From UTCHB3 sp964371075 (GTDB lineage: Bacteria > Bacteroidota > Ignavibacteria > Ignavibacteriales > Ignavibacteriaceae): DNA of 64,000 bases. Made by a program: the position numbers and the translations under genes. Positions 26,158 through 35,849 of this stretch are shown here, piece after piece (position 1 is the first letter of the stretch; each line of letters starts with the position of its first letter). The DNA lies in contig CAYJKN010000003.1 in the NCBI GenBank assembly GCA_964371075.1, positions 186,001-250,000 of the forward strand. The letters are read 5' to 3'. Under the pieces are notes generated by a model. The model was given only the letters and a program-made list of their open reading frames with translations, had not been told where the DNA came from and ran no database searches.

Positions 26158-27138
26158 TTAAGGGTTCAATATCTCTTTTTTGCCGGAAAGTTCGGTTTTA
26201 ACAAGATTTGCAAGGCATTTAACAAATGTCTTGGAGTCGTTTAAACCTGTCATAACTATATAATTTTCAATTTTTGCTTCTTCTGCGTTGTGCCTGTATT
26301 CGATATCAAGTTCAAACAGTGTTTCAACATGATCGGAAACAAAACTTATGGGAACCACCAAAACATCTTTAACACCTTTGCTGCCGAGTTCCATCAGTTT
26401 ATCATCAGTTGCGGGTTCAAGCCACTTAACGGGACCAACTTTGCTTTGAAATGAGAGGTGATAATTATGTGAATAACTCCTCATTTTCATCACAACTTCC
26501 ATTGTGTTTCTAATTTCACCGCTATATGGATCGCCGTTTTTAACCAAACTGACAGGGGTTCCATGAGCGCTAAATAGTATATTCACTCTGTCTCTGCGTT
26601 CTTCAGGGAATTTCAGCAGACATTCATCAATCCGTTCATTCAGAGCTTTAACATAAAGTGGATCAGTGAAATAATTTCTGACCATTTTGACCTTCGATTT
26701 GTCACCCTTAAAAACCCGATTCCATTCATTAAATGACGAACCTGTTGTAGTGATTGAATAATGCGGGTAAAGTGGAAGCAAAACCACAGAGTCATAATTC
26801 CCGTCAACCACCTTTTGCGCGGCTACACTTGTGAGAGGATTCCAATATCTCATTGCTGTAATGACATCAATATTGGGGAGATCATTTCTGAGTTCGGCTT
26901 CAAGCATTGAGCGCTGCAGTTCTGTCCATTCATTAATTGGAGATTTTCCGCCAATTAATTCATATTCATGGGCAACCTTTGGTGCTCTTCTTTTCGAAAT
27001 AACCGACGCAAAAAGGGTCTGCCCAAATGGAAGTTTAAAGATATCACGGTCACTGAATAGATTTTTCAAAAATGGTTCGATTGCACTTATTGAATCGGGA
27101 CCACCAAGGTTCATTATCACTACTGCTGTTTTGTCCAC
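26158..27138 (-). CDS. hemH: Ferrochelatase
   Basis: Inserts ferrous iron into a porphyrin. Family marks are AVVIMNLGGPDS at the N-terminus, FSAHGTP (catalytic His), and the C-terminal FVSDHVETLFELDIEY. I choose GTG at 27138 (VDKTAVV), because AGGA lies six bases upstream and it starts just after the hemN stop; an in-frame ATG at 27204/27207 would overlap hemN by 56 bases. Resulting length is 326 residues, usual for bacteria. Confidence 0.92.
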   Translation of the reverse strand: MDKTAVVIMNLGGPDSISAIEPFLKNLFSDRDIFKLPFGQTLFASVISKRRAPKVAHEYELIGGKSPINEWTELQRSMLEAELRNDLPNIDVITAMRYWNPLTSVAAQKVVDGNYDSVVLLPLYPHYSITTTGSSFNEWNRVFKGDKSKVKMVRNYFTDPLYVKALNERIDECLLKFPEERRDRVNILFSAHGTPVSLVKNGDPYSGEIRNTMEVVMKMRSYSHNYHLSFQSKVGPVKWLEPATDDKLMELGSKGVKDVLVVPISFVSDHVETLFELDIEYRHNAEEAKIENYIVMTGLNDSKTFVKCLANLVKTELSGKKEILNP

Positions 27139-27151
27139 AATTTTTCCTGTT

Positions 27152-28534
27152 TTAAACCGTTCTTGAATATCTTCCTTGATCTTCTTTTCGTTCGATGAAT
27201 CCATCAAATCTCATCGCAATATTTCGAATCAGAAGTCTGCCCTTATTTGATACTTCAAGTTTGTCCGGTGTTATTTTGAGTAAACCATCTGCTTCCATCA
27301 CCTTCAAATTATTGAGCGAATTGGCAAAATAGTCGTTAAAATTGATCTTATACTGAGTTTCAAATGCCTTAAAATCAAGCTCAAAATCGCACATTACCCT
27401 GGTAATGACATCCCTTCTCAAAAGATCGTCGTCTGTGAGATATATTCCTTTGTTTACGGGAAGTTTTTCGTCGTTTAATGAGTCAAAATATTCTTTTTCT
27501 TTTTTCAGATTCTGAGCATAAACCCTTCCAATCTGGCTGATGCTTGTGATCCCCATACCATAAAGATCGGCACCGGCGTTTGTTGAGTATCCCTGAAAAT
27601 TTCTGTAAAGTTTTTTGTCACGAAGAGCTATTGCCATTTCGTCATCAGGTTTTGCAAAATGATCCATTCCGATGAAAACATAACCTGCACCAACAAGTTC
27701 CTCGATTGTTGCACCAAGAATATGAAGTTTTTCTTCAGGTTTTGGGAGGTCTTCGGGTTTAATGAGTCCCATGTGTTTTTTCATCCAGGGGACATGAGCA
27801 TAGTTGAAGACTGCAAGACGATCGGGTGATATATCGACGGTTGTTTTCACTGTTTTTATAAATTCTTCTTTGGTCTGAAAAGGAAGACCGTACATCAAAT
27901 CGAGATTGATGCTGGTGAACCCAAGTTCTCTGACCCATTGAACCACTTGCCTTGTCATCTCTTCGGGCTGAATACGGTTAACAGCTTTTTGAACTGTTGC
28001 GTTGATATCCTGAACACCCATTGAAATACGATTAAATCCACCTGATCTGAGGGCTTCCAAATGTTCTCTTGTTAATCCTCTTGGATCAATTTCACAACCG
28101 GCTTCAATTGAAGGATCAATTTTAAACGACTTATTAATGTATGATACCAGATCGTAAATTTCATCAGGATCGAGATGAGTGGGTGTTCCCCCTCCCCAAT
28201 GAAGTTGGGTTACGGGGCGATCTACATCAAGAAAAGTTCTGAGCAGATCAATCTCATTTTTAACATATTTGATATATTCCTTGATTCTGTCACGATTTCG
28301 CGTGATAATCATATTACATCCACAGAAGTAACACAAAGTATCACAAAACGGCAGATGGAAATAAAGTGACAGAGGAGGTTTTACCGCTTCGGTATTTGTC
28401 CGCACAATCTCATCAAGATAGTTATCAGCAGTGAATCCTTCGTGAAAATGAGGAGCCGTTGGGTAACTGGTATATCTGGGACCCGGCTGATCATATTTTT
28501 TAATTAGTTCAATATCAAAATCAATTTCAAACAT
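27152..28534 (-). CDS. hemN: Oxygen-independent coproporphyrinogen III oxidase
   Basis: 460-residue radical-SAM enzyme that decarboxylates two propionates of coproporphyrinogen III. The 4Fe-4S motif reads CDTLCYFCGC, preceded by LYFHLPF as in true HemN. GGGTPTHLD and the Y-rich PGPRYTSYP at the N-terminus are also HemN marks and separate it from HemW. Predicted cytoplasmic, anaerobic route. It lies between hemE (11 nt upstream) and hemH. Confidence 0.93.
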   Translation of the reverse strand: MFEIDFDIELIKKYDQPGPRYTSYPTAPHFHEGFTADNYLDEIVRTNTEAVKPPLSLYFHLPFCDTLCYFCGCNMIITRNRDRIKEYIKYVKNEIDLLRTFLDVDRPVTQLHWGGGTPTHLDPDEIYDLVSYINKSFKIDPSIEAGCEIDPRGLTREHLEALRSGGFNRISMGVQDINATVQKAVNRIQPEEMTRQVVQWVRELGFTSINLDLMYGLPFQTKEEFIKTVKTTVDISPDRLAVFNYAHVPWMKKHMGLIKPEDLPKPEEKLHILGATIEELVGAGYVFIGMDHFAKPDDEMAIALRDKKLYRNFQGYSTNAGADLYGMGITSISQIGRVYAQNLKKEKEYFDSLNDEKLPVNKGIYLTDDDLLRRDVITRVMCDFELDFKAFETQYKINFNDYFANSLNNLKVMEADGLLKITPDKLEVSNKGRLLIRNIAMRFDGFIERKEDQGRYSRTV

Positions 28535-28545
28535 CTTTTTTCCGA

Positions 28546-29592
28546 TTATTTATGAAATTTATGACTGTCGACTTTGATATAATCGACCAAAGCTTTTAGA
28601 TTTTCCGGTTTTACATCCGGTAAAATACCGTGTCCCAGATTGAATATATGTCCATTTGCATTATCAAGTGATCCTAATAGAGCGGCAGCTTCTGCTCTTA
28701 TATCATCGTGTGAAGCATAAAGAATGGTTGGATCCATGTTTCCCTGCACCACAGCTTTATCGCCAATTTCTCTTTTAACCGCAGCAAGATCAACTGTCCA
28801 GTCAAAACTATAAGCATTTGCGCCAAGTTCTGCGAGTTTGCTGAAATTGTAGTTAACCCCTTTGGCAAAAACAATTACGGGGGCTATCTGTTTCAGTTCA
28901 TCAACAATTCTTTTGATGTAAGGTTTCGAAAATTCCTCAAATTGAGTTGGAGAAAGGATACTTCCCCATGTATCGAAAATCTGAACAACATCTGCTCCGG
29001 CTTCAACCTTTGCTTTGAGATATGCGATAATTACATTGGTTAACATTTCGAGAATTTTATGAGCTGTTTTTCTTTCGCGATAGACAAATTCTTTAATTCT
29101 GCTGAAATTTTTTGAGCCTTTTCCTTCAACCATATAGGTAAGCAGAGTCCATGGAGCACCTGAAAATCCAATCAGAGGAACTCTTCCGTCAAGTTCTTTA
29201 ACTGTTAATGAGACGGCATCGAGAACATATTTTAATCTGTCAGTAGGGTCAAATTCGTGAATTCTGTTGATATCTGAAGCAGTTCTTATAGGGTTTGGGA
29301 AAACGGGCCCCGTTCCCTCATTCATCAAAAATTCCAATCCCATCGCTTCGGGGATAACAAGAATGTCGGAAAAAATGATCGCAACATCCACACCAATTAG
29401 GTCAACAGGTTGAATAGTAACTTCTGCAGCAAGTTCGGGCGTTTTACACATGGTAATAAAATCTGCTTTTTCGCGGACTGCCCTGTATTGTGGAAGATAC
29501 CTGCCCGCTTGTCGCATCACCCAGATTGGGGTTCGTTCAGTTTTTTCATTCTTTAAAGTTCTAAGGAACAAGTCGTTTTGTAAGACTTTCAA
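28546..29592 (-). CDS. hemE: Uroporphyrinogen decarboxylase
   Basis: 348 residues. The N-terminal signature TPIWVMRQAGRYLPQYR is diagnostic, along with IIFSDILVIPEAMG and the substrate-binding GFSGAPWTLLTYM. It removes four acetate carboxyls from uroporphyrinogen III. Its ATG overlaps the hemD stop by four bases (ATGA). Confidence 0.95.
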   Translation of the reverse strand: MKVLQNDLFLRTLKNEKTERTPIWVMRQAGRYLPQYRAVREKADFITMCKTPELAAEVTIQPVDLIGVDVAIIFSDILVIPEAMGLEFLMNEGTGPVFPNPIRTASDINRIHEFDPTDRLKYVLDAVSLTVKELDGRVPLIGFSGAPWTLLTYMVEGKGSKNFSRIKEFVYRERKTAHKILEMLTNVIIAYLKAKVEAGADVVQIFDTWGSILSPTQFEEFSKPYIKRIVDELKQIAPVIVFAKGVNYNFSKLAELGANAYSFDWTVDLAAVKREIGDKAVVQGNMDPTILYASHDDIRAEAAALLGSLDNANGHIFNLGHGILPDVKPENLKALVDYIKVDSHKFHK

Positions 29593-30368
29593 TTTTCATC
29601 TCTCAGGTTTATATTTTTTAATTTTTGCATCAGTGCCTCCATCGTAAAATCATCGGGCATAACGGCAACTGTAAATCCATTTAATTCAATCTCTTTTTTG
29701 GTGACATCACCAATCGCACAAATTTTTGAGTTTTCCAGTATTATCCCTGCATCTTCACCTGTTGCAGTAAGAAAATTCTTAAAGATCGAGGGACTCGAAA
29801 AAATCAGGTATTCAGGAAGATAAGTGAAAAGAACAGTTCTTATCAGATTATTTTCCTCTTCCGGGGGAGGTTCATTTTTATAAACGACCACTCTTTTAAC
29901 TTCGGCCCCCATCGCAGTAAGCTCGTCAGAAAGTGTTTTTCCGGCAAGATTTCCTAGGGGTAATAAAATCTTTTTCCCTTTTATGTCTTTGGTTTTGTAA
30001 TAATCAACCAGTCCCTCTGCGGAAAATTTTGCAGGAACGACGATGTTTTCAGCAGAGAATAATTCCATCACTTTTTGTGCAGTTTTATCGCCAACACAAG
30101 CAATTTCTTTCCCGAATAACACATCGATATCACCTCTTCCATCAAAAATCGAGATCAGTGCGTAAAAAGTATGGACTGATGTAAAAATGATGATGTCAAA
30201 ACTGTTTGGATTATCCACAATCCCGATGGTTGTCTCATCCAAAACGGGGGTAATAACTATTAAAGGAAGGTTAATTCCTTCAAAATCATATTTTTTGAAT
30301 AAGGCGGTGGTTTCAGCGGCATCCTCTTCAGCTCTGAAGGTGATTAACCTTGGTTTGTGTTGATCCAT
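29589..30368 (-). CDS. hemD: Uroporphyrinogen-III synthase
   Basis: 259 residues. Sequence is weakly conserved in this family but the typical points are present: FTSVHTFYAL in the first lobe, GKKILLPLGNLAGKTL, VVYKNEPP, and IFSSPSIFKNF, then CAIGDVTKKEIELNG in the second lobe. It cyclises hydroxymethylbilane with ring D inversion. Position between hemC and hemE confirms the call. Confidence 0.9.
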   Translation of the reverse strand: MDQHKPRLITFRAEEDAAETTALFKKYDFEGINLPLIVITPVLDETTIGIVDNPNSFDIIIFTSVHTFYALISIFDGRGDIDVLFGKEIACVGDKTAQKVMELFSAENIVVPAKFSAEGLVDYYKTKDIKGKKILLPLGNLAGKTLSDELTAMGAEVKRVVVYKNEPPPEEENNLIRTVLFTYLPEYLIFSSPSIFKNFLTATGEDAGIILENSKICAIGDVTKKEIELNGFTVAVMPDDFTMEALMQKLKNINLRDEN

Positions 30369-30387
30369 TTTAATTCTGTTCCGGGGT

Positions 30388-31317
30388 TCAGATTCTATCG
30401 ATCAGAGCGATAATTTCTTTTCCACCGTCATTAAACATATCCTGTGCCAGACCCACACCAAGTTCTTCAGCATGATATTTACTTCCTCTAACATAACCTC
30501 TCATTGCTTGAGTTCCATCAACAGAGCCAATATAAGATTTCAGCCAGATACCGTTTGGTTTAACAACCGCATGTGCAGCGATGGGAACCTGACATCCGCC
30601 TTGAAGTTCTCTTAAGAAAGCTCTTTCACAGGAGACCGCGGCAAAGATATTTGGATTATGGAGCACTGAAATTAACTTGTATGTCTCAGTGTCACCCTCT
30701 CTAATCTGTAATCCAAGCGCACCCTGCCCAACAGCGGGAAGCATCATGTCGATAGGGATTATGGAGGAAATGTGCTCCTGCAAGCCAAGTCGTTCAACGC
30801 CGGCACGAGCGAGAATAATTGCATCCCAATCGCTATCGAGATATTTTTGAATTCTTGTAGGTACATTACCTCTGAGTTCAACGGTGGAGATATCGTTTCT
30901 AAGATTCAGTAGTTGACTGCGTCTTCTTAAAGAACCGGTGGCGACCACTGCATTTTCGCGCAGTGAATCGATTGTGACACCTTTTTCCCGTGCAATGATA
31001 ACATCATTAACTTCGTGTCTGTCGGAGACTACTGCGAGTTGAAGACCTGCAGGCATATTAGTTTCAAGATCTTTAAGACTGTGGACGGCAAGATCCACTT
31101 CTCCACTTAAGAGAGCATTCTCTAACTCTTTTGTAAACAGACCTTTATCCCCGATCTTTGAAAGTGCCACATCCAGAATTTTATCACCTTTAGTGTTAAT
31201 ATGGATAACTTCAATTTCGAGGTCGGGATAATGTTTTTTCAGTTCTGATTTAACATGTTCAGTTTGCCAGAGAGCGAGTTTACTTTGTCTTGTTCCGATT
31301 CTTAATTTACTTTTCAA
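30388..31317 (-). CDS. hemC: Hydroxymethylbilane synthase (porphobilinogen deaminase)
   Basis: 309 residues. IGTRQSKLALWQTE opens the protein, HSLKDLE and TGSLRRRSQL are substrate-binding loops, and Cys242 in LQGGCQVPIAAH carries the dipyrromethane cofactor. It joins four porphobilinogens. Downstream hemD is 19 nt away. All expected residues are present. Confidence 0.95.
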   Translation of the reverse strand: MKSKLRIGTRQSKLALWQTEHVKSELKKHYPDLEIEVIHINTKGDKILDVALSKIGDKGLFTKELENALLSGEVDLAVHSLKDLETNMPAGLQLAVVSDRHEVNDVIIAREKGVTIDSLRENAVVATGSLRRRSQLLNLRNDISTVELRGNVPTRIQKYLDSDWDAIILARAGVERLGLQEHISSIIPIDMMLPAVGQGALGLQIREGDTETYKLISVLHNPNIFAAVSCERAFLRELQGGCQVPIAAHAVVKPNGIWLKSYIGSVDGTQAMRGYVRGSKYHAEELGVGLAQDMFNDGGKEIIALIDRI

Positions 31318-31337
31318 TCTGATTCCGGTAATAATTT

Positions 31338-32624
31338 TTAATTATTGTTTACTTCTTCATCAACCTGTTCAGGGTTGAAGAGATTGGAGATAACGGAAGT
31401 GTAGTTGGCAACTTCCTGATAATTGAGTCCACTTTCAGCAATCTGGCGGAGCCTGATTGTCGGGTTGTGCAAAAGTCGCCCAACGAGCCTTTTGGTCATA
31501 TCGTCTAATTTTTTGATATCTTCTTCATGAACTTTATGTTTAATTTTATCGATTTCTTCCTGTCGGATTTCTTCGAAAAAGTCTCTTATTTTTTTAATTG
31601 TCGGGATCACTTCGAGAGTGTTATACCAACTAAAAAGGTTTTGCATCTCCTCGAGGATAATCGCTTCAACCGCGGGAATCTCTTTTTCCCTTTTTCTGAT
31701 ATTCATATCGATAATTTTACCCAAAGTATCGATATCGTTGTAAAACACACCGTCAAGTTTTGCAACTGCGGGATCGATATCCCTTGGCAGGGCAAGATCC
31801 ATGAGACAAACAGGATTCCCCCGTCGTTTTTTCACAATGGTTTTCACTTCATCATAATTCAGGATGACACCGGGTGCTGAGGTGGCTGATATTACAATAT
31901 CAAAATTATGGAGAAGTTCATGGATGTTTTCGAATGGGACAATCTCACCATAAACCTTACGGGCAAGTTCCTCCGCTCTTGAGAGGGTGCGGTTGGAGAT
32001 TGCAAGGTTTCCGATCCCCTTGTCTTTTAAGTGGAGTGCTGCCAGTTCCCCAGTTTCACCTGCTCCAATAACAATTGCCGAACGGTTTTGCAGGTTGGCA
32101 AAAATCTTTTCAACAACTTGTATTGCTGCATAACTTACAGAAACAGCACCTTCGCCAATTTCTGTTTCAGTGATGCTCCTTTTCCCAACCCGGGTGGCAG
32201 TATCAAATATCCGGCGCATAATTGTACCGGCAAAATTCATATCAACCGAAAGCTGAAAAGCATCTTTCATTTGTCCATGAATTTGTGAATCACCAAGAAT
32301 TAGGGAATCGATGCCTGAAGTGACGCTAAAAAGATGTTTGACAGCACCACAGGAGAAAAAATTGAGGAAATTTTTGTTTGTTAAACCATCAACATGTTTA
32401 TAATTTAACAGCGCGTCTTGAATTTTTGAGATGTCGAGATTATTATCGATCGGCAGACCAAATATTTCTGTTCTGTTACATGTAGATATCACAAAACCAT
32501 CACTAAACAGATTATTTCGGAGAATACCGATAAACTCTGTCATCTCATTTTTACTAAGATGGAGAGCCTCTCTCTGTTCGATGGTTGCTGTATGATGGTT
32601 TATTGATGTACCAATAAGGTTCAT
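31338..32624 (-). CDS. hemA: Glutamyl-tRNA reductase
   Basis: 428 residues: catalytic Cys49 in STCNRTEIFG, the GDSQIHGQ stretch, NADPH-binding VIGAGETGELAALHL and the C-terminal helical dimer domain. It reduces glutamyl-tRNA(Glu) to glutamate semialdehyde, the first committed C5-pathway step. hemL and hemB are not in the window. It lies directly downstream of a CcsA/HemX-like gene, a common partnership. Confidence 0.95.
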   Translation of the reverse strand: MNLIGTSINHHTATIEQREALHLSKNEMTEFIGILRNNLFSDGFVISTCNRTEIFGLPIDNNLDISKIQDALLNYKHVDGLTNKNFLNFFSCGAVKHLFSVTSGIDSLILGDSQIHGQMKDAFQLSVDMNFAGTIMRRIFDTATRVGKRSITETEIGEGAVSVSYAAIQVVEKIFANLQNRSAIVIGAGETGELAALHLKDKGIGNLAISNRTLSRAEELARKVYGEIVPFENIHELLHNFDIVISATSAPGVILNYDEVKTIVKKRRGNPVCLMDLALPRDIDPAVAKLDGVFYNDIDTLGKIIDMNIRKREKEIPAVEAIILEEMQNLFSWYNTLEVIPTIKKIRDFFEEIRQEEIDKIKHKVHEEDIKKLDDMTKRLVGRLLHNPTIRLRQIAESGLNYQEVANYTSVISNLFNPEQVDEEVNNN

Positions 32625-32655
32625 AGTTGATCTCCGGTTTTACCGGGCTAAATTT

Positions 32656-33483
32656 CTATTTGCTAAATTGATGAAATGTAGAACCAATTATTCCTGTGAC
32701 CCCGAGTGAGATCATAGCAATAATAAATCCTGCAATTGAATAGGTCATAAATTTTTTACCATAAAGGCCGGAGGTAAAGCGAACTATTAATCCTGCACCA
32801 TAAAAAAGCCACACCACTCCGGTTGCAAGCAACTTCGGATCGAGGTAGCTGAAATCGGGAAATGCGTTTGGCAGCCAAATTGTTCCGATCAGGATCGCAA
32901 TAGTTAAAAGTGCAAATCCGACCATAACGGATGACACGGCAAGTCGTTCCAACAACTCAAGACTAGGAAGTCGGTTAAAAACGAGTCCAAATTGATTGAG
33001 TTTAATCCTTTTATACTGTACGGTAAAAAGTAATGCATAAACAGCTGAGATTGTAACACCCGTATAACCACAGAGGGCACTTATAACATGGAGACCCAAA
33101 AGTCTGTTTTTCAAAACTTCAGGAACATCTATCACATCCTCAATAAAAAGAGTTGAAATCACTTGAAAAATGATAGAAATTGCCAGAATAAATGTACCTG
33201 TGGCTCTGATATCGGTGGAAAGTTCAATAAGAAAGTATGAAAATCCGATACTGAAAGCCAAAACGCTGAATATCTCAAACTTGGTGGTAATTGGCGGATG
33301 ATCAAAATGGATTGTCCACATTACCAGATAAACTGTATGAATTAAAAGGGTTACAAATAAAAAGATTCTTTTTATATTGTGTAATGCAGGTTTATCTTTA
33401 TAGAAGTCGGTAAGATAAACGGCAAAAGTAGCCGCATACAGCAGCGGTAAAAGATAATTTAGTATATGAATGGTTTCAAGCAT
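32656..33483 (-). CDS. CcsA/HemX-like cytochrome c assembly membrane protein
   Basis: 275 residues with about eight membrane helices. It has LLGLHVISALCGYTGVTISA with a conserved His, TIWLPNAFPDFSYLDPKLLATGVVWLFYGAGL, which corresponds to the WD-P/K-TWALI area of CcsA-family proteins, and a final His. ATG 33483 is used because the TTG at 33528 lacks a ribosome site. CcsA proteins help attach heme to cytochromes c; HemX relatives modulate HemA. As first gene of the heme operon it links heme production to the multiheme cytochromes encoded near 44-46 kb. Confidence 0.8.
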   Translation of the reverse strand: MLETIHILNYLLPLLYAATFAVYLTDFYKDKPALHNIKRIFLFVTLLIHTVYLVMWTIHFDHPPITTKFEIFSVLAFSIGFSYFLIELSTDIRATGTFILAISIIFQVISTLFIEDVIDVPEVLKNRLLGLHVISALCGYTGVTISAVYALLFTVQYKRIKLNQFGLVFNRLPSLELLERLAVSSVMVGFALLTIAILIGTIWLPNAFPDFSYLDPKLLATGVVWLFYGAGLIVRFTSGLYGKKFMTYSIAGFIIAMISLGVTGIIGSTFHQFSK

Positions 33484-33678
33484 TAGTGTAGTGCCGAAGT
33501 ATGTAAAATATTTTTTTTGCAGTAACAAATATAAGAAAAAACCACTTTAAATGGGTTTGTTCTTATACTGCTATTTATTAAATTTGCCGATGTGTTTTCA
33601 AATTAATTTTTTAATTTAGCGTATAAAATAAACCAATATTTTTTAAATATCATAACCAAAAAGAGAACCGGAAATACG

Positions 33679-34425
33679 ATGTATAAAACAATGCTTGCAT
33701 TAGCCGCAATTCTGATTATTTTCTCAGGATGCAGCAAAAAAGAAGAACCAAAAACCCCTGAAGCCGGAAAAGAAGCTTCGGCACCTGCTGTTCCCGTAAG
33801 AGGCGGGAAAATCCTTGAAGTAATTCAGACATCCTCCTATTCTTATTTAAGAGTTGAAGAAGAAGCCGGAGAAGTTTGGCTTGCAGTCCAGAAAATGGAT
33901 GTAAAAGAGGGTGAAAATATCTATTTTACCCAGTCAATGGAGATGAAAAATTTTGAAGGCAAAGAAGCCGGCAAAACTTTTGAAACAATTCTTTTTGTAA
34001 ATGACCCATCAAAAGATAAAGCCAGTTTTGGTGGACAGGTTGGAAGTCCCGCTGATTTACCTGCCGACTTTAAACATCCGGAGCAGGCCGGTGTGGCAAA
34101 AGAAGATGTAAAAGTTGAAAAAGCTGCCGGTGGAGTAACCGTTGCTGATGTATTCGCTAAAAAAAGTGAACTCAAAGACAAAAAAGTAAAAATCCGCGGA
34201 AAAGTCACTAAAGTAAACGCAGGCATCATGAACACCAACTGGATTCATATTCAGGATGGAACAACCTCCGGTAGTGAATATGACCTTACCCTTACATCTG
34301 CTGATGTTCCTACTGTTGGACAAATCATCCTTATTGAAGGAAAAGTTTCAGTGGATAAAGATTTTGGCGCCGGATACAAATACGATGTAATTGTTGAAGA
34401 AGCAAAAATTCTCGAAAAGAAGTAA
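33679..34425 (+). CDS. Lipoprotein with two small beta (OB-fold-type) domains
   Basis: Lipobox in IIFSGCSKK gives a lipidated Cys18. The first half (about 40-110, GGKILEVIQTSSYSYLRVE...EVWLAV...KTFETILF) resembles NrfJ-type domains; the second (about 145-245, VADVFAKKSELKDKKVKIRG, GIMNTNWIHIQDGT, DKDFGAGYKY) is an OB-fold domain. I recall both from small exported proteins near cytochrome genes. Exact function is unknown. It is divergent from the heme operon and ends in a strong terminator. Confidence 0.7.
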   Translation: MYKTMLALAAILIIFSGCSKKEEPKTPEAGKEASAPAVPVRGGKILEVIQTSSYSYLRVEEEAGEVWLAVQKMDVKEGENIYFTQSMEMKNFEGKEAGKTFETILFVNDPSKDKASFGGQVGSPADLPADFKHPEQAGVAKEDVKVEKAAGGVTVADVFAKKSELKDKKVKIRGKVTKVNAGIMNTNWIHIQDGTTSGSEYDLTLTSADVPTVGQIILIEGKVSVDKDFGAGYKYDVIVEEAKILEKK

Positions 34426-34438
34426 TTAAATCAATTTT

Positions 34439-34480
34439 GGGGATGTAACCGGTAAACTCCGGCTATATCCCCTTTTTTTT
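34439..34480 (+). terminator. Intrinsic terminator of the OB-fold lipoprotein gene
   Basis: GGGGAT (34439-34444) pairs with ATCCCC (34467-34472), with an inner CCGG/CCGG pair, followed by eight T residues. Confidence 0.85.
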
Positions 34481-34524
34481 AAGTTAATTCACCCTTGTCT
34501 TTAAATTATAACAGAATCCTTAAA

Positions 34525-35439
34525 ATGAATAAAAAGATTTTATTTTTACTGCTCTTTTTAACTCCTGCTGTTTTCCCACAATTGGGCGATTTCCTTTTTA
34601 AAACTTCAGGCAATCAACTTTATCTGCAAGTTTATGGCGAAACCGTTGATCCATTTGCTCCATTTGATACAAAAAATTCGATTCAGAAGGTTAAAAAAAT
34701 AACCAAACCAGTTGTTACAGATAAAAAATTGACCGTGAATGCCAACCCTGTTGATTTTAAGATATTTAAATCTTCAGTTAAAGGTTTGGCTTCTTTCACG
34801 ATCTACTACTCAGGGAAAAAAGAAAATTATCTTATTCATCTGAAATTCGAAAATGCAAACTCCTTCAAAAACCTTTTATCTTTTGTCAGTACCCTGTTTC
34901 AGGAAGTCAAAATGAAAAATGGAGTCGAGGGATTAAGTTATCGCAAAGGTACTTACTCGTATGATCTTATGGGAACGGGAACCAAGACACCCGGTGATGT
35001 TTCGATTCTAACCGATTCAAGACCCGGAAAAAATGAAGCTTTTATTGGAATAATTGCAGATCCTGCTTCTTATATAAGTTGTGCTGATTTTAATTATCCA
35101 AAAATTGAAGTTGACCTGAATGCGATGACGGAACAAAAAATATTTGAATACTACAACAGTATGGCATCGGAGTTATATGAATTGGTAGTTGTTGCCCAGG
35201 AATATTATAAAAAACCAAAAACACAAAATGGTGGCGGAAACTCATTTGAAGGATTTGTTATTCCTGAGAATATGAAACAAACCCAAAACTGTGTATTTGG
35301 AATTGACGCTGTTTCAGTTGGTGAGATTATCCTCACTGCTACTACTAAACTTGATATTATTGGGCAGGACGGGAAAACCCCGCTTAAAGTAAGATTTGTT
35401 ACGAGACCTGATGATATGCAACCGGAAGTTGTGAATTAA
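34525..35439 (+). CDS. Exported protein of unknown function
   Basis: ATG 34525 gives MNKKILFLLLFLTPAVFPQ, a signal peptide; the TTG at 34495 lies within the upstream terminator leader and is rejected. The 304-residue product has no motif I recognise. It shows mixed strands and helices, two Cys in YISCADF and QTQNCVFG that could form a disulfide, and no sorting domain or lipobox. It stands alone between a terminator and a repeat-filled gap. Confidence 0.6.
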   Translation: MNKKILFLLLFLTPAVFPQLGDFLFKTSGNQLYLQVYGETVDPFAPFDTKNSIQKVKKITKPVVTDKKLTVNANPVDFKIFKSSVKGLASFTIYYSGKKENYLIHLKFENANSFKNLLSFVSTLFQEVKMKNGVEGLSYRKGTYSYDLMGTGTKTPGDVSILTDSRPGKNEAFIGIIADPASYISCADFNYPKIEVDLNAMTEQKIFEYYNSMASELYELVVVAQEYYKKPKTQNGGGNSFEGFVIPENMKQTQNCVFGIDAVSVGEIILTATTKLDIIGQDGKTPLKVRFVTRPDDMQPEVVN

Positions 35440-35529
35440 ACTTTTTGGTTAATCCAATAATCCAATAATGCAGTAATCCAATAATATGGATGTAAAACAA
35501 CGTCCAATCCCCGCCTGCTTTTGAGAGAT

Positions 35530-35720
35530 TGATTTTTTTTAGGGGACGCAGATACACGCAGATTTAACGGATTTTCGCGGAGGGGGTTTTATAATAGAAC
35601 GCGGATGATGCGGATAAAGCGGATTATCGCGGATACAACCTTATTTTTTGACAACACTTACCCTTCATCCTCCCCTCGCCTTTTAGGAGAGGGGTCGGGG
35701 GTGAGGTACGAGGCTCTGCG
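35530..35720. repeat. Dispersed intergenic repeats in a 410-bp gene-free gap
   Basis: The gap 35440-35849 carries a run rich in CGCAGAT/CGCGGAT words (35545-35636), including AAGCGGATTATCGCGGAT, whose complement is seen near 23112-23130. It also has a second element at about 35660-35705 with CCCCTCGCCTTTTAGGAGAG and GGGGTGAGG that can fold. I see no gene in it. Confidence 0.6.
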
Positions 35721-35849
35721 GTTTATTTTTAAATCCCTTCCATTTTTTAATTTTTCTTCCTTTACTCCCTTCTGATTAATTTAACTTCCTCGTTTGAATC
35801 CTTTTTTGGATTCCTCAATCTTATTAATACTTAAAAGAAATAATTATTG

